A DNA stretch of 64,000 bases from contig NZ_OZ024668.1 in NCBI RefSeq assembly GCF_902497775.2, positions 1,573,826 to 1,637,825 of the forward strand, given 5' to 3'. This document shows positions 35,183-43,890 of this stretch, in pieces. The DNA is from Pseudomonas fluorescens. GTDB taxonomy: Bacteria; Pseudomonadota; Gammaproteobacteria; Pseudomonadales; Pseudomonadaceae. The position numbers and the translations under genes are program-made. Numbering within the stretch: position 1 is the stretch's first letter; each line of letters begins with the position of its first letter. The notes beneath the pieces were generated by a model. That model saw only the letters and a program-made list of their open reading frames with translations. It was not told the origin of the DNA and did not search any database.

Positions 35183-36964
35183 ATGACAACAACAAGCTCA
35201 ACTCCATCACCCCTGCTGTTGAGCCTGCTGGCGGCCTGCGCAGTGCCGGCCCAGGCCGCCAGTTTCGATCTCAACGAAGACTGGAGTTTCACCACCCGCA
35301 GCACCTTGAGCCTGGGCAGCAGTTGGTCGACCCAGAGCCCCGACCGGCACCTGATGACCCGCGCCAATGCCTTGCAGGCCCAGGGCGTGAATGCCGATGG
35401 CGCGGGCGTAAGTGCCGACGACAATCGCCTGAACTTCAAGCAGGGCGATCCGATCTCGCAGACCTTCAAGGGCCTGACCGATTTCAGTCTCGACGGCCAG
35501 GGGCAGGGCGCCTTCCTGCGCCTGAAGTATTGGTACGACCATGCCTATGAAGCCCGCGACGGGCGCTTCAAGGATTTCGACGACAGTGGCTGGGATGACC
35601 TGGCCAAGTTCCAGGGCCTGGAGGTGCTCGACGCCTACCTGTGGAAGGACCTGGAAGTGGCTGGCCACCCACTGAGTTTCAAGCTCGGCAAACAGGTGCT
35701 GTCGTGGGGCGAGGCGCTGTTGATCCAGAACGGCATCAACGTCATCAACCCGCTGGACATCACCGCCTTCAACCGCCCCGGGGTCGAGATCAAGGAAGGC
35801 CAGTTGCCGGTGGAGATGCTTTCGTTCAGCTTCGGTGTGTCCGACACCCTCAACCTTGAAGGCTTCTACCAGTACAACTGGCGCCCGAGCGTGCTCGACG
35901 GTTGCGGCACCTTCTTTGCCGGCAGCGATGTGATCCAGCCGGGCTGCGGGCCGCTGTACCTGGGCCAGGTGCTCACCGACCAACAGATGCAGGCCAGCGG
36001 TCTGTATGCCAGCGCGCGTGGCAACGAGTCGCCGTCCGACAGCGGCCAGTTTGGTTTCGCCCTGCGCCAGATGCTGCCGGCGCTCAACGATGCCGAGGCG
36101 GCGCTGTACTTCATCAACTACCACTCGCGCCTGCCGTACCTGACCCTTGATGCGCGCAACACCTCGCTGCCAGGGAATTTTCCCGGGGGCGGGCAGGGGC
36201 CTTCCTATGCTGCGGCCTTCCCCGAGAACATCCGCCTGTACGGGCTGAGCATCAACGGCGTCGAGCCCAACAGCGGGGTGTCGCTGGCCGCCGAGCTCAG
36301 CTATCGGCCGAACATGCCGCTGAGTTACAACGCCCCGGATGTCACCACGGCGGTGGTCTCCGGTGCTCCCGGCAACGCCTGGGTGCAGTTGCCTGAGGGC
36401 TTCAACAATCGCGCTGGCGATCGCTTCGATGGCTGGGAGCGCAAAGGCGTGTGGCAGGTGACCACCTCGGCGACCCAGGCTATCGACAACGTGCTGGGCG
36501 CCACCCGCCTGAGCCTGTTTGGCGAGGTGGGCGTGGTGCATATCGACGGCCTCGGCGACGAGCGCCTGGGCCGTAATGCCGCCTTTGGCCGCAGCGCGCC
36601 GCGCAATGGCAGCGCGTGCAACAGTGTGGCCTCCGGGGTGACCAACCGCTACTGCACCGACAAGGGTTTTGCCACCGACTGGTCCTGGGGCTATCGCCTG
36701 CGTGCCAGCCTTGAGTACAGCGATGTGTTGCCCGGCGTGAACCTGATTCCGGCCGTCAACTGGCGCCATGACGTCGAGGGCTATTCCTACGACCCGCTCG
36801 GGCCGTTCCAGGAAGGCCAGCAGGCCCTGGGCCTGAGTCTTACCGCCAACTACCTCAACGACTACAGCGTGGAGCTGGCCTACAACAGCTTCTTCGGTTC
36901 CAACGACTACAGCACCCTTGATGACCGCGACTTTGCTTCGGTCAGCTTCAAGGTCGATTTCTAA
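35183..36964 (+). CDS. DUF1302 outer-membrane-type protein
   Basis: A 593-residue secreted protein. The start at 35183 is set by AGGAG upstream. The signal peptide ends at VPAQAAS. Alternating aromatic strands and the terminal SFKVDF suggest a beta-barrel in the outer membrane (inference). Blocks such as FKLGKQVLSWGEALL and INVINPLDITAFNRPGVEIKEG are typical of DUF1302. These proteins occur with DUF1329 proteins next to catabolic genes for hydrophobic compounds. A DUF1329 gene follows by 14 bp. Confidence 0.88.
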   Translation: MTTTSSTPSPLLLSLLAACAVPAQAASFDLNEDWSFTTRSTLSLGSSWSTQSPDRHLMTRANALQAQGVNADGAGVSADDNRLNFKQGDPISQTFKGLTDFSLDGQGQGAFLRLKYWYDHAYEARDGRFKDFDDSGWDDLAKFQGLEVLDAYLWKDLEVAGHPLSFKLGKQVLSWGEALLIQNGINVINPLDITAFNRPGVEIKEGQLPVEMLSFSFGVSDTLNLEGFYQYNWRPSVLDGCGTFFAGSDVIQPGCGPLYLGQVLTDQQMQASGLYASARGNESPSDSGQFGFALRQMLPALNDAEAALYFINYHSRLPYLTLDARNTSLPGNFPGGGQGPSYAAAFPENIRLYGLSINGVEPNSGVSLAAELSYRPNMPLSYNAPDVTTAVVSGAPGNAWVQLPEGFNNRAGDRFDGWERKGVWQVTTSATQAIDNVLGATRLSLFGEVGVVHIDGLGDERLGRNAAFGRSAPRNGSACNSVASGVTNRYCTDKGFATDWSWGYRLRASLEYSDVLPGVNLIPAVNWRHDVEGYSYDPLGPFQEGQQALGLSLTANYLNDYSVELAYNSFFGSNDYSTLDDRDFASVSFKVDF

Positions 36965-36978
36965 GGAGAACAATAAAA

Positions 36979-38316
36979 ATGCGCATCCATCCCCTGTTGT
37001 TGGCCCTGACCTGCGTCAGCGCCCTGGCCCAGGCCAAGAGCAATGACCTTGGCTCCCTGGACAAGACCCTCACGCCCATGGGCTCGGAGCGCGCCGGCAA
37101 TGCCGATGGCAGCATCCCGGCCTGGACCGGCGGCCTCGACAAAAGCGCCGGTACGCTCGACGGCAACGGCGGCTACAGTGATCCCTTCGCCAGTGAAAAG
37201 CCGCTGTTCACCATCACCGCGCAGAACCTCAGTCAGTACCAGGCAGCGCTGAGCCCCGGGCAATTGGCGATGTTCAAGCGTTATCCGGCCAGCTACCAGA
37301 TGCCGGTGTACCCGAGCCACCGCAGCGCCCGTTTACCAGCGTCGATTCTCGCGGACAGCCGCACCAACGCCGGCAAGACCACCCTGGCCGACGGCGGCAA
37401 CGGCTTGCACGACTATGCCCGGGGTATCCCGTTCCTGCTGCCGAGCGAAGGCATGGAAGTGATGTGGAACCACATGACCCGCTGGCGCGGTGGCAGCTAC
37501 GAGCGCTTCAGCAGCATTGCCCTGGTGCGCGAGAACGGCGCGGTCAGCTACATCCGTGCGCAGTCGCTGGTGAGTTTCGCCGAAGCCGTGACCGGCCTTG
37601 AACCCAATGCCAACATGCTGTTCATGTTCAAGAGCCGGGTACTGGAGCCGGCGCGTCTGGCCGGTGAGACCGTGCTGGTGCATGAGCCGGTCGACCAGGT
37701 CGTGGAGCCGCGTGCCGCCTGGCAATACCTGCCGGCCCAGCGCCGGGTGCGGCGGGCGCCGATGCTGGCCTATGACAACAGCGCGCGCTACAGCAACGGC
37801 CTGATCACTGCCGACAATATCGATGGCTTCAACGGCGCGCCGGACCGCTTTGACTGGAAGCTGATTGGCAAGCAGGAGCTGTACATTCCCTACAACAGCT
37901 ATCGTTTGGGCAGCCGCTCAGTGAAGCTCGATGAACTGGTCAAGCCCAACCACATCAACCCGGCCTATACCCGCTATGAAAAGCACCGGGTGTGGGTGGT
38001 CGAAGCCACGCTCAAACCCGGTGCCCGGCATATCTACAGCAAGCGCAGGTTCTATGTGGACGAAGACAGCTGGCAGATCGCCCAGGTGGATCAGTACGAC
38101 AGCCGCGGCGAGTTGTGGCGCAGCGCCGAACTGCATGCGATCCAGCACTATGATCATGACTTTACCTACAACGTGCTGGAAACCTCGTACGACCTGATCT
38201 CGGGGCGCTACTACGCCGGTGGCTTGAGCAATGAAGAGAAGGCGCCGATGCGGGTCGGGTTTACTGCCAAGACCGATGACTACACCCCTTCAGAGTTGCG
38301 GCGCTGGGCCAAGTGA
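36979..38316 (+). CDS. DUF1329 periplasmic protein
   Basis: A 445-residue protein with a signal peptide (ending ALAQAKS). DUF1329 blocks are LTPMGSERAGNADGSIPAWTGG at the mature N-terminus, YEKHRVWVVEATLKPG and YSKRRFYVDEDSWQI. The fold of known members is LolA-like, suggesting it carries a lipophilic ligand between membranes. It pairs with the DUF1302 gene as a likely envelope transport unit for the substrate of the nearby oxidation operon. Confidence 0.9.
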   Translation: MRIHPLLLALTCVSALAQAKSNDLGSLDKTLTPMGSERAGNADGSIPAWTGGLDKSAGTLDGNGGYSDPFASEKPLFTITAQNLSQYQAALSPGQLAMFKRYPASYQMPVYPSHRSARLPASILADSRTNAGKTTLADGGNGLHDYARGIPFLLPSEGMEVMWNHMTRWRGGSYERFSSIALVRENGAVSYIRAQSLVSFAEAVTGLEPNANMLFMFKSRVLEPARLAGETVLVHEPVDQVVEPRAAWQYLPAQRRVRRAPMLAYDNSARYSNGLITADNIDGFNGAPDRFDWKLIGKQELYIPYNSYRLGSRSVKLDELVKPNHINPAYTRYEKHRVWVVEATLKPGARHIYSKRRFYVDEDSWQIAQVDQYDSRGELWRSAELHAIQHYDHDFTYNVLETSYDLISGRYYAGGLSNEEKAPMRVGFTAKTDDYTPSELRRWAK

Positions 38317-38348
38317 CACGAGCCCTGCGGGCCCGATCACAGCTCAAA

Positions 38349-39614
38349 TCAGTGTTGCAGCGAGTCGAGGGTCAAGCCGGCCAGGTAGACCACCTGCGGG
38401 TCGGGATCATTGAGGCATTGCTGCAGTGCGGCCAAGGCGGGTGCCAGCTTGCGCTTGCCCAGCCGGCGGTTGTCGAGCACACAGGCGCCATGGCGGCGGA
38501 TGGCAACATGCTCAGACGCCAGGCCGCGCACCGCTTCCTCGATATCGCTGTTGCTGATGGTGCAGTAGCTGGAGCCCGGCTTGATCGTCTCCTCGGCGTC
38601 CGCTGCGCACTGCGGATAACGCTGCAGCAGGGTTTCAAGGGGGCGGTAATCCAGTACCAACCCCTGCGCGCCCTGATCCCGAAAAGCCCTGAGGTTGGCG
38701 CAGCAGCCGGCCACCGAAAAACTCGCCAGTTGTGCATCAGCGGCCTGCGCCAGCAACCAGTCAAAATCGCCCAGGTAACCCAGCGCGTTGGCACTCCACC
38801 TGCGTGTGCTCGGCTCTTTGCCGTTGACCACCTGCAGGCGCAGCGCCGCTATTGCCGACGTGTCGGCCACCCCGGCCAGGCCCAGAATCATCGCCGCGCG
38901 CCAGTGCTCCGGGCCTTTGTGCAGCATGTGCACCAGCGCAGCCGTTGCACCGGCGCCACGGGCAATCAACCAGTGGCTGGCCTCTTCACCGTCAATCGGA
39001 TGGGGACGGGTGAGGCAGCTCAGGTAGTAGCTCACCTGCTGATCGTCTGCCAGCGCGGCAACGCGACGACGCTCCTGTTCGGTGGCGTCCTGTTCGGGAA
39101 AATGGTGCAGAAACTGGCGTGGCGACAGGCTCTTGGCCGCAAGCTGCGGCCCGCCGTACTCATCATGGAAAAACACGATGAAGTCCTTGGCTACCCGTGG
39201 ATCTTTGGCGTAAATGCGGTTGAGGGCCTTGGCGGCGCGGGCTACCGTCTTCAGAAAGCGCTGCTCGGCCGTTGCCCAGGCTCCCGGCCCGGCGCGATTG
39301 GCATAGGTCTGCAATGGCGCTTCAAGGGCGCTGAGGGCGGGGTTGGCGTAATCGTCCAGCAGCCAGTCCCAGCGCCAGTCCGGCGGATTCCAGCGCACGC
39401 CCCAGAAGCCTTCATCCTTGCGCCGGGGATGATCTTCCTCCAGCGCCGCCGGGCTGTTGGCGGCAAACGACGGCAAGTCGATGACCCGTTCCTCTTCCCG
39501 GTAGCTGGCATGAAAGGCGGCGCCATACAGTGGCCCGACACCTTCGTCGAGCAGCGCCTCGAGGGTTGCCCGTGCCGAGTCGACCAGGCTGCTTTCCAGG
39601 GTTTTCCAGTCCAT
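38349..39614 (-). CDS. DUF4303-like protein with C-terminal HEAT-type repeats
   Basis: A 421-residue protein. The N-terminal part (WKTLESSLVDSARATLEALLDEG, AAFHASYREEERVIDLPSFAAN) resembles DUF4303-type domains. The C-terminal half carries helical HEAT-like repeats (HWRAAMILGLAGVADTSAIAAL, RRWSANALGYLGDFDWLL, DPQVVYLAGLTLDSL). Such proteins often occur with type VI secretion or polymorphic toxin loci, but nothing of that kind is next to it. A GTG-started small membrane protein gene precedes it by 3 bp. Confidence 0.7.
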   Translation of the reverse strand: MDWKTLESSLVDSARATLEALLDEGVGPLYGAAFHASYREEERVIDLPSFAANSPAALEEDHPRRKDEGFWGVRWNPPDWRWDWLLDDYANPALSALEAPLQTYANRAGPGAWATAEQRFLKTVARAAKALNRIYAKDPRVAKDFIVFFHDEYGGPQLAAKSLSPRQFLHHFPEQDATEQERRRVAALADDQQVSYYLSCLTRPHPIDGEEASHWLIARGAGATAALVHMLHKGPEHWRAAMILGLAGVADTSAIAALRLQVVNGKEPSTRRWSANALGYLGDFDWLLAQAADAQLASFSVAGCCANLRAFRDQGAQGLVLDYRPLETLLQRYPQCAADAEETIKPGSSYCTISNSDIEEAVRGLASEHVAIRRHGACVLDNRRLGKRKLAPALAALQQCLNDPDPQVVYLAGLTLDSLQH

Positions 39615-39617
39615 GCT

Positions 39618-39803
39618 TTATCGCACCGGCTGCCGTGGTCGTTGCGGGCGCAGAAAATAGCCCATGAAAAACGCAATCATCACCAGCATCGCGCCCAGGT
39701 CGGTGTTGCCGCCAGGTCCGACGAACTGAAACAACCCGGTGCCCATGACAATGCCAGAGGTAACACACAGGACAAACCACACGGCTTTCTTGAGAAACTT
39801 CAC
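39618..39803 (-). CDS. Small membrane protein
   Basis: A 61-residue protein from a GTG start. Two hydrophobic helices (about 7-26 and 34-52) end in a short basic tail, RPQRPRQPVR. AGGGA lies about 12 bases upstream, a little far. It is 3 bp upstream of the DUF4303-like gene on the same strand, so it is probably co-expressed with it. Confidence 0.65.
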   Translation of the reverse strand: MKFLKKAVWFVLCVTSGIVMGTGLFQFVGPGGNTDLGAMLVMIAFFMGYFLRPQRPRQPVR

Positions 39804-39889
39804 GATCGATCGACATCCCTGCCCGAAAAAACCAAAGCCCGACCGAGGTCAGGCTTGAAGGCGGCCAACTTGGCCTAGGCACGGGCGTC

Positions 39890-40050
39890 TGTCAACTTCG
39901 CGGTTGCTAACCGCCAACGGTATCGATATCGGCATCCTCCTGGTTGCGCCGCCAGACCCTGCCCAGGCTTAACGACGGCTTAACCGTGTGGGCTTTACCC
40001 TGAGGGTCCTCCCTTCAAGAACCTTTGGCCCACCTCGGTGGGCCTTTTTT
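39890..40050 (+). ncRNA. Candidate small RNA ending in a strong terminator
   Basis: No open frame fits 39890-40020 on the plus strand, yet it runs into a textbook terminator (40027-40050). The segment has local inverted pieces (CGGTTGCTAACCG; CTTAACGACGGCTTAA; CCTGAGGGTCCTCCC). A free-standing terminator with no gene before it suggests a small RNA of 100-160 nt. The 5' end is not determined, and I cannot assign a known family with confidence. Confidence 0.5.
40027..40050 (+). terminator. Rho-independent terminator
   Basis: Perfect stem GGCCCACC (40027-40034) with GGTGGGCC (40037-40044), followed by six T. Confidence 0.9.
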
Positions 40051-40146
40051 GTTGCCGAAAATTACAAAGCACATACGGAAACAAAATCCCGCAAATGCAG
40101 TCTTAGTTTATACCTTCCCTACCGCTCTGCGGATCAAGGACCCTCA

Positions 40147-40392
40147 GTGCTGAAACAGCTGACGCAAATCGCCGTGATCACCAGCGTACTGGCCGCCTCC
40201 GGCTGCTACTACCACGATTACGACCGCGACGATTACCGCCGTGGCGACCGTGACCATCGTTACTCCCGTGACTGGGACGACCGCGACGACCACGACCATC
40301 GCAAGTACGACAAGCGCTACCGCGATGATGACCGCTACCGCAACTACGATCATGACCGCCGTCGCGACCGTGACGACGATGATGACGACTGA
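40147..40392 (+). CDS. Small lipoprotein with Asp/Arg/Tyr/His-rich mature region
   Basis: An 81-residue protein from GTG, with AAGGA eight bases upstream. The signal peptide ends in the lipobox LAASGC, so it is a lipoprotein. Almost every mature residue is Asp, Arg, Tyr, His or Lys, with a tail of Asp, giving a highly charged, probably unfolded chain. It may bind metal or act as a spacer at the cell wall (inference). It lies 47 bp upstream of the glycine-zipper gene on the same strand. Confidence 0.75.
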   Translation: MLKQLTQIAVITSVLAASGCYYHDYDRDDYRRGDRDHRYSRDWDDRDDHDHRKYDKRYRDDDRYRNYDHDRRRDRDDDDDD

Positions 40393-40439
40393 TCGCCCCT
40401 GCTGTTCCTTTAACCCCCGAATTTCCTGAGGCTAACAAT

Positions 40440-40856
40440 ATGCGTATCTCATTACCTGCATTGACGCTGGGTATCCTGCTCTCCCAGGGCGCCATGGCCG
40501 CCGGGGACGGTACCGCTGCCGTTGGCGGTGGCCTGGGCGGGGTCTTGGGTAACGTAGTCGGTCAACAACTGGGCGGCAGCACCGGCGCCGCCATTGGCGC
40601 CGGTGTTGGCGGTGCAGCTGGTAGCGCCGTCGGCGCCCGCAAGGGCAACCGCACCGAAGCTGCAATTGGCGGCGGCCTGGGTTCGGCCGGAGGCTCGGTG
40701 ATCGGCAACCAGTTGGGCGGGCGCACTGGCTCGACCATCGGCGCCGGCCTGGGCGGTGCGGCGGGTGGCGCCCTGGGCAACAACATCGCCGACGACGACC
40801 GACATGATTCCGGTGGGCATAAACACAAACACAAGCGAAAGCACAAACACCGCTGA
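40440..40856 (+). CDS. Glycine-zipper protein with His/Lys-rich tail
   Basis: A 138-residue protein with a signal peptide (ending GAMAAGD). The body is built of glycine-zipper repeats (VGGGLGGVLGNVVGQQLGG, GAAIGAGVGGAAGSAVGA, a second set after an RKGNRTEA link) of the type that packs membrane helices. The tail alternates His and Lys (GHKHKHKRKHKHR), a potential metal-binding strip. A terminator follows at once, so with the preceding lipoprotein gene it forms a short unit. Confidence 0.85.
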   Translation: MRISLPALTLGILLSQGAMAAGDGTAAVGGGLGGVLGNVVGQQLGGSTGAAIGAGVGGAAGSAVGARKGNRTEAAIGGGLGSAGGSVIGNQLGGRTGSTIGAGLGGAAGGALGNNIADDDRHDSGGHKHKHKRKHKHR

Positions 40857-40860
40857 AAAA

Positions 40861-40885
40861 AAGCCCGCATATTGCGGGCTTCTTC
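40861..40885 (+). terminator. Rho-independent terminator
   Basis: Stem AAGCCCGCA (40861-40869) with TGCGGGCTT (40873-40881), preceded by A-rich DNA and followed by TCTTC. It could serve both strands. Confidence 0.75.
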
Positions 40886-40921
40886 ATTCACGGAGGGATG
40901 TTGAGCCTGGACTACAACCGC

Positions 40922-41380
40922 TCACACAGAAGCGGCGGAGTTTTCAGGGGTGAGGCGGGGAGCCGTCATTCGCCTGACAGCGCACACACCCAGCCAAGCA
41001 AACGACATCAGCCACAGGTAGTACCCCCAGGTAAATCCGGTCACGACAAACTTGCCTTCTTCATCCTGCCAGGTGATCAGTTGCCACTGCACCGACAACC
41101 CCGCGAGTAAGGCGAGCAGGGCGTAGATCAGGCTGCGTAGACCGCTGCGGCTGCGGTAGGCGGCCAGAAAAAACGGGTTCGCCAGCCACGCGGGGTAGCC
41201 GTAGAGCATCGCCGGCAAGCCCAGAATCAGGGCATGGAAGCCGGAATTGACATCGTTGCTGTAGACCTCGTGCAACCAGTTGTGGTCTTCGCTGTACACC
41301 GCCGGCAGCACCAGGCTCAGCAGGTACAGGAGCAGGGCCAGGTGACGCCATTGCGGCCGAGGCGGGCGCCATTTGATCAT
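40922..41380 (-). CDS. Membrane protein of unknown function
   Basis: A 152-residue protein with about four membrane helices (13-29, 50-72, 81-98, 114-134). Its start overlaps the sensor kinase stop by 4 bp (ATGA), so it is the last gene of the two-component operon. This may make it a sensor accessory protein or a co-regulated effector. No known family. Confidence 0.7.
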   Translation of the reverse strand: MIKWRPPRPQWRHLALLLYLLSLVLPAVYSEDHNWLHEVYSNDVNSGFHALILGLPAMLYGYPAWLANPFFLAAYRSRSGLRSLIYALLALLAGLSVQWQLITWQDEEGKFVVTGFTWGYYLWLMSFAWLGVCAVRRMTAPRLTPENSAASV

Positions 41381-42708
41381 CGCGGCAACTCGATTCGCGC
41401 CACCAGGCCGCCGCCCTGGCGGTTGCGTAGCAGCAGCTCGCCGCCTTGTTCACGTACCGCTGAGCGCGCCGATGACAGCCCCAGGCCGACGCCACCGGTA
41501 TCGCGGTTGCGCGAGGACTCCAGGCGAAAGAACGGCATGAATACCTGCTCCAGCGACGCTTCGGCAATCCCCGGGCCGCGGTCACGGATTTCGATGACGA
41601 TGGCGTGGGCGCTGCTGCTCAACTGCACCTCGGGCTCGCAGGCATACTTCAGGGCATTTTCCAGCAGGTTGGTCACGGCGCGTTTCAAGCCCAGCGGCCG
41701 ACCGTGGAACACCAGATTGGCCGGGCCTTCGAAGGCCACATTGATCTGCTGGTCGCGGTAGTCGTCAACCAGGGTTTGCAGCAGCTCGGCAAGGTCGAAC
41801 GGGGTGGTTTCTTCCAGTCGGGTCTCATCGCGGAAGAAGCCCAGCGCGGCGGTAATCATGCTCTGCATTTCATCAACGTCACGGAACAGCTTGCGTTGTT
41901 GTTCCGGGTCGTCGATGAATTCGCCGCGCAGGCGCATGCGCGTCAAGGGGGCACGCAGGTCATGGGAGATGGCGGCGAGCATCTGCGTGCGTTCGGCCAC
42001 GAAGTGCTGGATCTGCGCCTGCATGGTGTTGAAGGCGGTGATCGCCTGGCGCCATTCATGCGGGCCTTCAAGGCTGATCGGCGGCGCGCGAAAATCACTG
42101 CCAAAACGCCGCGCCGCACGGGCGAAGCGCTGCAGCGGCCCGGCCAGTTGACGGGTGCCGACCCAGGCCACCAGCAGCGCGGCAACCAGGGCCAGCACGC
42201 CGATGATGGTAAAGCGCATGGCCGAACTCAGGCCCCAACTGCGGTACGGCGGGGTGAAGGCCAGCCAGCTGCCGTCGTTGATCTGCATGACCAGTTTGTA
42301 ATGGGCATCGGGGCTGTCTGCCGGCCAGTCGCTGGGCTGGAAGCCCTCAAGGTGTCGCGGGCTGTCGGCCAGCAGGCGCTGCAGCGGTGGGGCCTCTTCG
42401 AGGGTAATCCGGGCACCGGGGCCGGGCAGTTGCAGGTCGGCGCGCTGGCGGCTCCACTGCACCTCCAGCAGCGGGTTGCTGGCTGCGCCGGCGAGCATCG
42501 GGCGCAGTTCTGGCGGCGCGGCTTCGAGGGTGCGGGTGGTGACGGCGATCTGTTCGAGCAGGCCGGTCTGGGTCAGCGGCGGCCGCGCCCAGACCCCGGC
42601 CAGCTGGACGAACAGCACATTGAGCGCCACCGAGGTCAGCATTGCCGCGATGATGGTCAGGGCAATGCGCCGGCTGATGCTGTCGCGGCGCAGGTCGAGG
42701 CGAATCAT
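41377..42708 (-). CDS. Sensor histidine kinase
   Basis: A 443-residue kinase. TM1 at about 13-40, a periplasmic domain of roughly 125 residues, TM2 near 170-190, then HAMP. The phosphorylated His is in LAAISHDLRAPLTRMRLR. ATP-binding boxes are NLLENALKYA (N), DRGPGIAEA (G1) and GGVGLGLSSARS (G2). It overlaps the regulator gene before it by 4 bp. The signal is unknown. Confidence 0.93.
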   Translation of the reverse strand: MIRLDLRRDSISRRIALTIIAAMLTSVALNVLFVQLAGVWARPPLTQTGLLEQIAVTTRTLEAAPPELRPMLAGAASNPLLEVQWSRQRADLQLPGPGARITLEEAPPLQRLLADSPRHLEGFQPSDWPADSPDAHYKLVMQINDGSWLAFTPPYRSWGLSSAMRFTIIGVLALVAALLVAWVGTRQLAGPLQRFARAARRFGSDFRAPPISLEGPHEWRQAITAFNTMQAQIQHFVAERTQMLAAISHDLRAPLTRMRLRGEFIDDPEQQRKLFRDVDEMQSMITAALGFFRDETRLEETTPFDLAELLQTLVDDYRDQQINVAFEGPANLVFHGRPLGLKRAVTNLLENALKYACEPEVQLSSSAHAIVIEIRDRGPGIAEASLEQVFMPFFRLESSRNRDTGGVGLGLSSARSAVREQGGELLLRNRQGGGLVARIELPR

Positions 42709-43427
42709 GAGCGACTGACCTTGGCGCTGAACAGGTAACCGCCGTTGCGCACGGTGCGGATCAGTTCCGGGCGCTTGCTGTCGGGCTCGATCTTGCGCCG
42801 CAGGCGGCTGACCTGCACATCGATGCTGCGGTCGAAGGCTTCATGGCCCTGGCCGCGGGCCAGGTCAATCAGCTGCTCGCGGGTGAGGATGCGCTGCGGG
42901 TGTTCAAGAAACACCAGCAGCAGGTCGAACTCACCGGCCGACAGCGGCACCATCACCCCTTCAGGGGTGCGCAGTTCGCGCCGGGTGACGTCCAGTTGCC
43001 AGTCGTCGAAATGGATCAGCGGGCGGGTTTCTTCCTGGTTCGGCCGCAACTGTTCGCCGGCCCGGCGCTGCACCGCGCGCAGGCGGGCGAGCAGTTCGCG
43101 GGCATCGAAAGGTTTGCCCAGGTAGTCGTCGGCGCCCAGCTCCAGGCCGACGATACGGTCGCTGAGTTCGTCCATGGCGGTGAGCATGATGATCGGGATG
43201 CCGGTGTTGGCGCGCAGCTTCTGGCACAGGCTCAGGCCGCCTTCGCCGGGCAGCATCAGGTCGAGGATGATGATGTCCGGGCGATTGTGCTCGATGGCGG
43301 CCCACATGGCCTCGCCATTGCCAGCCAGGTCGACGTCATAGCCGTGGCGAAGAAAGAACTTCTTCAGCAGGGCGCAAATTTCCATGTCGTCATCGACAAT
43401 CAGCAGTCTGCTCACGTGTTGGTCCAT
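42705..43427 (-). CDS. OmpR-type response regulator
   Basis: A 240-residue regulator. The receiver (about 5-120) has the acidic pair DDD, the phospho-acceptor Asp in IIILDLMLPGEGG and Lys in LGKPFDA. The OmpR winged helix (about 140-235) includes SIDVQVSRLRRKIEPD and IRTVRNGGYLF. It is first in the operon regulator-kinase-membrane protein and divergent from 43577-44598. Confidence 0.95.
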   Translation of the reverse strand: MDQHVSRLLIVDDDMEICALLKKFFLRHGYDVDLAGNGEAMWAAIEHNRPDIIILDLMLPGEGGLSLCQKLRANTGIPIIMLTAMDELSDRIVGLELGADDYLGKPFDARELLARLRAVQRRAGEQLRPNQEETRPLIHFDDWQLDVTRRELRTPEGVMVPLSAGEFDLLLVFLEHPQRILTREQLIDLARGQGHEAFDRSIDVQVSRLRRKIEPDSKRPELIRTVRNGGYLFSAKVSRS

Positions 43428-43576
43428 GGGCGGAAAAAGTGCGTATCTAAAACCATTCTGCGCTGCCGGTCATTTATTTCAATCTCGCAACATTCGTGCA
43501 ATCGCGACACAAACGGGACATCAGCCTGCAAAAGCGCGCGGGCACTCTGTGGCCAGTTCAAACCAGGGAGTTCTCC

Positions 43577-43888
43577 ATGCCGGCTACACACCCGATCGGC
43601 GGCTTCGACAGCAGCCAGTCACTGACCCTCGACCTGCGCACCCAGGAAATGTGGCGCAATGCGCTGCTCAGCTACCAGGACTCGCGCCTGGGCTTGTCCA
43701 GCGATGGCAGGCACATGGTGCTCAGCCACTACTTCGAGCGTTACAGCCCGACCAGCAGCCAGTGGATGGAGTACAGCTACAAGATCCCCCTGGTTGAACT
43801 GGTGCACTGGATCATGAGCCAGGGCGAGCTGCACGTCGACCGTTCGACCAGCACGCCGACCCCGGCCAACGACGGCTTTGGAGGTTGA
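43577..43888 (+). CDS. Small hypothetical protein
   Basis: A 103-residue soluble protein. The start at 43577 has AGGGAG upstream. It has no signal peptide and no motif I recognise. It lies 2 bp before the DUF3313 lipoprotein gene and is divergent from the two-component operon, so it could be one of its targets. Confidence 0.7.
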   Translation: MPATHPIGGFDSSQSLTLDLRTQEMWRNALLSYQDSRLGLSSDGRHMVLSHYFERYSPTSSQWMEYSYKIPLVELVHWIMSQGELHVDRSTSTPTPANDGFGG

Positions 43889-43890
43889 GC

